Positions 6,159-11,365 of a stretch of 11,365 bases of DNA are shown one piece after another (position 1 is the first letter of the stretch; every line of letters begins with the position of its first letter). The DNA is from Actinomycetes bacterium. Lineage in GTDB: Bacteria > Actinomycetota > Acidimicrobiia > Acidimicrobiales > SZUA-35. Location of the stretch: the NCBI GenBank assembly GCA_024227975.1, contig JAAETV010000056.1:1-11365 (forward strand), in the 5' to 3' direction. The notes under the pieces were generated by a model. That model was not told the origin of the DNA, did not search any database, and worked only from the letters and a program-made list of their open reading frames with translations. A program made the position numbers and the translations under genes.

Positions 6159-8258
6159 GTGGTCGAGGACGACTATTTCAGGAAGCGAGATTTTCTCGAG
6201 GATCTGATCTATTCCGGGTTCGATCGCGGTACGCCGAAACGAGGTGATGCCGCCACCAGCTACGCGCGGGTCTTTCGGCGGTTCACGCAGGACTCGCCTG
6301 TCATGCCCGACGTGTGGATCCAGTTCGGCCTCGAGCCGTTCAAGCGTCAGGATCTGCTCCTCACCCCCCTCTTCGATCGTTCGCCCGGCGTGCTCGCGGA
6401 CTCGTTTCGGAAGTCGTTACAGGCTCAGCAAACGAACAAGTCGGAGCGCCAGCGGCAGTTCGAGACCCTGCTCGCAGCACGCGACGATGAAGCGGACGAG
6501 GAGGCCGACATCGCGTACAACCAGACCACGGTGGTCGCCAGGCTCTGGCTGTACGAGCTCGTCCAGGTGATCCTCCCGCACACGGCGTGGTTCTGGGAGA
6601 TGCTGAGCAAGGACGAAGACCCCGAGCAGCATCACCCGCTCAGCATGCTTCGCGACGACACCAGGCGACGCGAACTCGAGCAGCACCTCCTCATGGCACT
6701 GGGCGACCGGACCTACGACGCCGAGCGATTGTACGCGACAGCCAACCTCGCCTGGATGGCGAGGGTGCTCGGCACGATCTCGCTCGCCACCGAGAAACTC
6801 GCCGTGACGACCGACGAACTCGAAGCCCGTAGCAAGAACAACGAGGAGCTCGTCCAGGCACTCTTCGAGCTGCTCGACGATGCGGAGTTCGACGAAAACA
6901 AGGAGATCCCGGAACCGAGCTTGCACAGCGTCAATCGCAACCGCAAGACGATCACCACCATGTTCCGCAGTATCCCGACGGTGAAGGCTGACGCGGCGCA
7001 ACAGCTGTTCGACGTGCGTGGCGGGCAGATCACCTGGGCAATCCTCGACAGCGGCATCGACGCCACCCACTACGCATTCCGCAAGCGGAATGAGAAGGGA
7101 GAGGCGCTCGAGACTCCGTTCGAGAAGCGGGAAGCGAAGCGTTCCAAGTCAGTTGTGTTCGACAACAACACGCGGGTGGTCCGAACGTTCGACTTCACTC
7201 GGATCCGCCCACTCGTGAGCGAGCTCCTCGACGACCAGGTGGACAACGTGCTCGACGCAGCCGAAGCCGCGGGACTGGTCGAGGACGTCGACCGCGACGA
7301 CGTGCGAAGCGAGCTCGAAGATCTGAAACGGTCGCTGCTGGCGGGGCGGATGGTCGACTGGCAGCTGCTCGCTCCGCTGCTCGAGATCCGGCATGAGCCC
7401 GACAAGGACAACGGCATGCGCGTCTATCGACCGCCTCGTTCACATCACGGGACGCACGTGGCCGGCATCCTGGCGGCTGACTGGCGACACAACGACGACG
7501 ATGACGACATGCTCCCACTCCCGAGCAAGCGGGACGACCGTCCCAACCGGCGCATGGGCATGTGCCCCGAGGTCCAGCTCTACGACCTGCGGGTCGTGAA
7601 CAGCAAGGGGGTCGGCGACGAGTTTGCGATCATGGCGGCGCTCCAATTCGTGCGCAGCCTCAACGCTAGCCGTGACTACGTCGAGGTTCACGGCGTGAAC
7701 GTGTCGCTGTCGCTGGTGCACGAGGTCTCGAATTACGCCTGCGGACGCACGCCGATCTGCATCGAGTGCGACCGACTCGTCGGAGCCGGGACGGTCGTCG
7801 TCGCGAGCGCCGGCAACCGAGGGCGCGCCCGATACCTCACCCGTTTCGGCGACGAGGAGGCGTACTCGAACATCAGTATCACCGACCCCGGAAACGCGGA
7901 ATCCGTGATCACGGTCGGTGCAACCCACAGCTCCAAGCCCCACAACTACGGCGTCAGCTACTTCTCGAGCCGCGGGCCGACGGGGGACGGCCGTCTCAAG
8001 CCCGATCTCGTCGCGCCCGGCGAGAAGATCGTGTCGACGATCCCGGGCAACCGAGAGGAGCACCAGGACGGGACCAGTATGGCTGCGCCGCACGTGAGTG
8101 GGGCCGCAGCGTTGCTGATGTCGAGAAACCGCGAGTTGATCGGCAACCCGCTGAAGATCAAGCAGATCCTCTGCGACACCGCCACCGACCTCGGCCGCGA
8201 GCGTTACTTCCAAGGGGCTGGCCTGCTCGACATCCTGCGGGCCCTGCAGTCGGTGTGA
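6159..8258 (+). CDS. Cytoplasmic S8 (subtilisin-like) serine protease with long N-terminal domain
   Basis: This 699-residue protein has an intact subtilisin domain at about 290-695. The catalytic Asp297 is in WAILDSGIDATH, His433 in HHGTHVAGIL, oxyanion Asn553 in VVASAGNRG and Ser640 in DGTSMAAPHVSG; SSRGPTGDGRLKPDLVAPG is also typical. It has no signal peptide, propeptide cleavage pattern or membrane anchor, so it should act in the cytoplasm. Residues 1-280 form a mostly helical, charged domain I do not recognise, with a Trp-rich hydrophobic stretch at 124-150. Between Asp and His, where subtilisins usually have 30-40 residues, there are 136, including an acidic helical insert (about 350-400). 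The MBL gene follows after 14 bases, so they form an operon. A protease of this kind could be an activated effector; the target is unknown. Confidence 0.93.
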   Translation: MVEDDYFRKRDFLEDLIYSGFDRGTPKRGDAATSYARVFRRFTQDSPVMPDVWIQFGLEPFKRQDLLLTPLFDRSPGVLADSFRKSLQAQQTNKSERQRQFETLLAARDDEADEEADIAYNQTTVVARLWLYELVQVILPHTAWFWEMLSKDEDPEQHHPLSMLRDDTRRRELEQHLLMALGDRTYDAERLYATANLAWMARVLGTISLATEKLAVTTDELEARSKNNEELVQALFELLDDAEFDENKEIPEPSLHSVNRNRKTITTMFRSIPTVKADAAQQLFDVRGGQITWAILDSGIDATHYAFRKRNEKGEALETPFEKREAKRSKSVVFDNNTRVVRTFDFTRIRPLVSELLDDQVDNVLDAAEAAGLVEDVDRDDVRSELEDLKRSLLAGRMVDWQLLAPLLEIRHEPDKDNGMRVYRPPRSHHGTHVAGILAADWRHNDDDDDMLPLPSKRDDRPNRRMGMCPEVQLYDLRVVNSKGVGDEFAIMAALQFVRSLNASRDYVEVHGVNVSLSLVHEVSNYACGRTPICIECDRLVGAGTVVVASAGNRGRARYLTRFGDEEAYSNISITDPGNAESVITVGATHSSKPHNYGVSYFSSRGPTGDGRLKPDLVAPGEKIVSTIPGNREEHQDGTSMAAPHVSGAAALLMSRNRELIGNPLKIKQILCDTATDLGRERYFQGAGLLDILRALQSV

Positions 8259-8272
8259 GCACGAGGAGGGAC

Positions 8273-9478
8273 ATGCTCTTCACGCTCGAAGCGGTCTACG
8301 CGAAACATGGCGACGCGCTGATCCTGCACTACGGCCCACGGGGTGACCCCAAGTGGCTCCTCATCGATGGTGGTCCGAGCGGGGTCTACCGCGGCTACCT
8401 CCGGCCGCGCCTGGACGAGCTCCGCGATGACTATGAGTACCGGAATCCGCCAACGCTGCCAATCGAGCTCGTGTTGGTCAGCCACGTCGACGACGACCAC
8501 ATCAACGGCGTGATCGATCTCTTCGAGGAGCAACTCGACGCGAACTCTGACCAGCGTCCATTGCCCTACGACATCAAGCGGTTCTGGCACAACAGCTTCG
8601 ATGACGTCATCGGCAACGATGACCCAGCTCTGCTCCGTGCGCTCGCTGAGTTGCAGGTCGATTGCGCAGACGACGAACGCGTCCGCAGCCAGTCAGCGGT
8701 GATCGCCAGCGTCGGTCAGGGAAGAACGCTGCAGAAGGATGCTGACGAGCTCGGCATCCGTGGGCCCAACGTCCCCTTCGGCGGGCTCGTCCTCGCCCAC
8801 GGTCCCGACGACGAGCCGATCGACCTTGGCCACGGCATGACGTTTCGTGTGCTCGGCCCCAGTGCCGAGCGCGTGGAGGCGTACCAGGACCGGTGGGACC
8901 AGGAGCTTCCCAAGATCCTCAGGCAGGAGAAGTCCGCCGCAGAGGTCGCATCCATGTCCGATTGGAGCCCGTTCAACCTCGCAAGCATCGTCGTGCTCGC
9001 GGAGCTGGGCGAGCGCGGCGACAAGCGATCGATGCTGCTGACCGGCGACGCCCGTGGGGATGACGTGCTCGAGGGCATCGAGCGGGCCAACCTGGTCGCC
9101 GCCGGCCAGCGCTTCCATGTCGACTTGCTCAAGCTCCCACATCACGGCAGCGACAACAACGTCGACGAGGACTTCTTCCGGCGTGTCACCGCCGATCACT
9201 ACGTCGTGTCCGGCGACGGCCGCCACCACAACCCAGATCCGGCGACGCTCGACATGATTGCGGCGGCCCGCGGTGATGAGCCGTACACGATCCACTTCAC
9301 GTTCGACCGTCGCGCCCACCTCGATACGACCAGCGAAACGTCGCGAGCCAACCTCGTGACGGTCGACGAATGGATCAGCCGCCGGCCGCCCAACTGCTCT
9401 GTCGTCTACCGCGCCGGCACCGATGCGAAGTCGATCCACGTCGACCTGGGTGAACCGCTTGATCGAGATGGGCCGTGA
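8273..9478 (+). CDS. MBL-fold metallohydrolase, ComEC-type catalytic domain without membrane part
   Basis: This is a 401-residue MBL-fold protein. Motifs are LIDGGPSGVY (Asp32), SHVDDDHING (HxDxDH, His71-Asp73-Asp75-His76), LLTGDARGD (Asp259) and LKLPHHGSDNN (His290-His291), the pattern of the ComEC/Rec2-like MBL domain. No membrane segments or signal peptide are present, so it is a soluble cytoplasmic enzyme. About 180 residues separate HxDxDH from the LTGD motif, which implies a helical insert (about 85-235). The ATG at 8273 has GAGGAGGG 3-10 bases upstream; a GTG at 8255 overlapping the protease stop is an alternative start. It is translated together with the S8 protease. Relatives include nucleases and phosphodiesterases; here it could modify a nucleotide signal or control the protease, which is inference. 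A broken relative lies at 5604-6027. Confidence 0.92.
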   Translation: MLFTLEAVYAKHGDALILHYGPRGDPKWLLIDGGPSGVYRGYLRPRLDELRDDYEYRNPPTLPIELVLVSHVDDDHINGVIDLFEEQLDANSDQRPLPYDIKRFWHNSFDDVIGNDDPALLRALAELQVDCADDERVRSQSAVIASVGQGRTLQKDADELGIRGPNVPFGGLVLAHGPDDEPIDLGHGMTFRVLGPSAERVEAYQDRWDQELPKILRQEKSAAEVASMSDWSPFNLASIVVLAELGERGDKRSMLLTGDARGDDVLEGIERANLVAAGQRFHVDLLKLPHHGSDNNVDEDFFRRVTADHYVVSGDGRHHNPDPATLDMIAAARGDEPYTIHFTFDRRAHLDTTSETSRANLVTVDEWISRRPPNCSVVYRAGTDAKSIHVDLGEPLDRDGP

Positions 9479-9496
9479 TCACAGAGACGCCGTGCT

Positions 9497-9530
9497 GTCA
9501 GGGGGCAGCCTGCGGAGGCTGCGTCCTGAC
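9497..9530. terminator. Long hairpin between convergent genes, probable bidirectional terminator
   Basis: GTCAGG (9497-9502) pairs with CCTGAC (9525-9530), and GCAGCCT (9505-9511) pairs with AGGCTGC (9516-9522), around a GCGG loop and a 2x2 internal mismatch. It lies in the 112-base gap between the stops of the MBL gene and the facing patatin gene, the right place for a shared terminator. There is no T-run on either strand, so it would be an atypical one. Confidence 0.6.
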
Positions 9531-9590
9531 GCAACGAGTTCGGCATCGACATCGACGAGGTCGGTCCGGCCATCGTCGAGCGAGTTTCTC

Positions 9591-11201
9591 CTACGGCACC
9601 CACTCGGTCTCAAGGGCTCGCTGGCGGCCCGCGACCAGGCCGTCAAACTCGGCCCGCGCTGGCATCCGCAGCGGTGTGCCGAGCTTGACGTGCATATTGA
9701 GCATCGTCTGAAGGTAGGCGTGGTGGATCACCTGGCTCATAAGCGTCGGGGAGAGCGGCCAGAACGCCGTTGCCACTCCCGCGTTGGCGGTGGCCTGCTC
9801 CGCCCAGTTCTGGGCACCGAGCGCTTCGAACGCGCCTGTTGCGCGAGATGTGCGCTGCGTCGGGTTGCTCGCGTGTTGAAATCTCACGTACGCGGCGGGG
9901 GTCGACGCGATGTGCACCAATGCGCCGAGCGGGTCGTCCTTGTCGAACCGGTCGTTGATCAACGACGTCCGACGCGACGCCGTTGTCTGCTCATAGAGGA
10001 TCGTCTTGATACGCAGCAGGCCGAGCACCCACCCGATCAGCGGAATGCCGACCAGCGGCGACCACTTCGTCTGACCCAGCCCGGACGCATTCGCGATTAC
10101 GACCACATCCGGTTGATGCAGGAGCGCCGCGATCTGCGCTCCGGCCTCTCCGTTCTCGGGCAGCCGCCGGATCCGATTTCGCAGGCCGATGAACCACTGG
10201 CTCCCCATGTTGTCGTAGGCGCCACCGTCGGTGACCGGCAGGAACCTCTTCGCCGACGCCCCACCCCCTGACAGTCCGAGTCGCTTGTTCGAGAGCCAGC
10301 GGATGGGAAACGCCCCCGGGAGATTCGACGAAGCCTGGACGGCCGCTGCCACCGGCGTGCCGCCCGCGGCGACGGAGCTGCCGTAGTCCTCGTTGTGGGC
10401 GAACCCCGGCCCGAGGTACAGCAGGTTGCTCCCACTCACCTCCGCCGCGCAGATGACGTGCACGACATTCCCGTCGAGATCCTGCAAGGTCGGATCGTCG
10501 ATACCACTGCCGCGTAGGTACATGTGGAACGCGTGCTGCACGACGTACGGCCGGGGGGCGAGTACGACCGCCAGAGCGAAGATCGCGAGCAGCGCCCATC
10601 CGAGACGATCGGCGATCCCCCACGGCTCCGCCAGCAGCCACACGATCGCGCTGATCCCGGCCGCGATCACGCCGACGTACAACCAAGCGGGCCACCAACC
10701 GAACAACAGGTCACACGAGCGCGGCCCGACCGCCACACCGACCACCGTGGCGGCAGCTGCTGCGACGCCCCATCGGGCGAACCCATTCGGCAGCGGCCCG
10801 TCGAGGAACAGCCCGACTCCGAGATGCACAAGCGCCATCAGCAGCAGCACCGGAAGGAAGAACCGCCGATCCCCGACCAGCTTCGGTGCAAGCCGCGTCG
10901 CTCGCGCGTCGACGTCGTCCGCCGTGGCAGTCGAGAGGTCGAGTCCTAGCCCGAAATCGGCATTGGTAATCGAACCGCCCGACACCGACGCCACCATGCG
11001 CACTGTCGCAACGGTCTCGGACGGGGGCGCATGGGGGCTGCGCAGGTCGGACAGTGCGAGCAGCGCGCCGAGGCCCCACGCGGATGCCCGGTAGCCCCCT
11101 CCGGACATCGACAATCCGACTGTTGCCACGTCCCGTGCGACCGAGCCGGTCGATCTGTCCTGAACGTTCGACGTGTTGGGATCGTTCGGTTGATCAGTCA
11201 T
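9591..11201 (-). CDS. Patatin-like phospholipase with membrane segments inserted in the catalytic domain
   Basis: This is a 536-residue patatin-family lipase. The glycine-rich oxyanion loop is LSMSGGGYRAS (residues 30-40), the nucleophile Ser74 is in VASVSGGSITN, and the catalytic Asp325 is in LPVTDGGAYDNMG. Between nucleophile and Asp are about four hydrophobic segments (roughly 114-133, 143-159, 170-190, 199-215), so the active domain is split by a membrane part and the protein should sit in the inner membrane. The family hydrolyses acyl chains of phospholipids; as a membrane-embedded enzyme it could damage the cell's own membrane when activated. I chose the ATG at 11201 because GGAG lies 7 bases upstream; an ATG ten codons earlier lacks one. 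It faces the S8-MBL operon, with a hairpin between the stops and an inverted repeat upstream. Confidence 0.9.
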   Translation of the reverse strand: MTDQPNDPNTSNVQDRSTGSVARDVATVGLSMSGGGYRASAWGLGALLALSDLRSPHAPPSETVATVRMVASVSGGSITNADFGLGLDLSTATADDVDARATRLAPKLVGDRRFFLPVLLLMALVHLGVGLFLDGPLPNGFARWGVAAAAATVVGVAVGPRSCDLLFGWWPAWLYVGVIAAGISAIVWLLAEPWGIADRLGWALLAIFALAVVLAPRPYVVQHAFHMYLRGSGIDDPTLQDLDGNVVHVICAAEVSGSNLLYLGPGFAHNEDYGSSVAAGGTPVAAAVQASSNLPGAFPIRWLSNKRLGLSGGGASAKRFLPVTDGGAYDNMGSQWFIGLRNRIRRLPENGEAGAQIAALLHQPDVVVIANASGLGQTKWSPLVGIPLIGWVLGLLRIKTILYEQTTASRRTSLINDRFDKDDPLGALVHIASTPAAYVRFQHASNPTQRTSRATGAFEALGAQNWAEQATANAGVATAFWPLSPTLMSQVIHHAYLQTMLNMHVKLGTPLRMPARAEFDGLVAGRQRALETEWVP

Positions 11202-11240
11202 GTCGCTACTCCAACGAAGTGACCATTGCATCGGGCCCGT

Positions 11241-11261
11241 ACCGGGTCTCGATCACCCGGT
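11241..11261. promoter_or_regulatory. Inverted repeat upstream of the patatin gene, operator-like
   Basis: ACCGGGT (11241-11247) and ACCCGGT (11255-11261) are perfect complements separated by 7 bases, 40-60 bases before the patatin ATG. A weak candidate promoter lies further upstream on the minus strand (TTGTCG, 19 bases, TACGTT). The repeat would then fall in the untranslated leader, where it could be a repressor site or an RNA hairpin. Confidence 0.4.
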
Positions 11262-11365
11262 TTGCTCCCGGATCGGGCTGTCTCCAACGTAGTTGAAGCG
11301 GAGCACTCGGCGACAAGTCACTACCGACAGGGGCGCGCCCTGAGCGTGCCGAGAAGTCATCGGCG

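Noticed and set aside
7440..8213. Minus-strand open frame of about 257 codons inside the S8 protease gene
   Set aside because: It lies opposite the catalytic domain of the protease with its perfect motifs, and its own translation shows no family pattern.
7766..8272. Upstream extension of the MBL gene frame into the protease gene
   Set aside because: The extension is an arginine- and proline-rich shadow of the protease. The ATG at 8273 has a strong ribosome binding site and starts the MBL fold directly.

Overview
The window looks like an accessory region of a high-GC bacterium, most likely an actinomycete-type genome. The signs are GC-rich codon use, GTG starts, a possible leaderless start, and protein families common in Actinomycetota. 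No ribosomal RNA, phylogenetic marker or CRISPR array is present, so the lineage is an inference.

Left part (1-2600): a graveyard next to a small toxin-antitoxin unit. The minus strand at the edge carries pieces of a broken membrane protein. A 3' remnant of an arylsulfatase (411-1129) follows and ends in a frameshift. Next is a minus-strand DUF433 antitoxin / DUF5615 PIN-like toxin pair (1781-1168, GTGA overlap). Just upstream is a 45-base piece with the shape of a tRNA 3' half (1880-1924), as left by tRNA-targeting integrases. A small membrane-protein frame (2367-2596) needs one frameshift to be read through.

Middle part (2600-4360): two short secreted proteins on the plus strand (2870-3319 and 3517-3936), each with its own signal peptide and ribosome binding site. 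A perfect 16-base palindrome lies between them and a long inverted repeat (4165-4197) lies after them.

Right part (4360-11201): this is the interesting section. An amidohydrolase that has lost its N-terminal third (minus strand) abuts, at about 5390, the 3' end of a patatin-like phospholipase gene (plus strand). The patatin stop overlaps (ATGA) the start of a broken metallo-beta-lactamase (MBL) fold gene. Immediately downstream is an intact two-gene operon: a large cytoplasmic S8 (subtilisin-like) protease (6159-8258) and an intact MBL-fold protein of the same type (8273-9478). Facing it, across a strong hairpin, is an intact patatin-like phospholipase with membrane segments inserted in its catalytic domain (11201-9591).

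The MBL protein thus appears twice, once behind a patatin remnant and once behind the S8 protease, with a further patatin beside it. A cytoplasmic protease plus a membrane-associated lipase plus an MBL-fold partner is the composition expected of a toxic-effector or anti-phage conflict module. I do not recognise it as a named system. Function is inferred from families and layout only.
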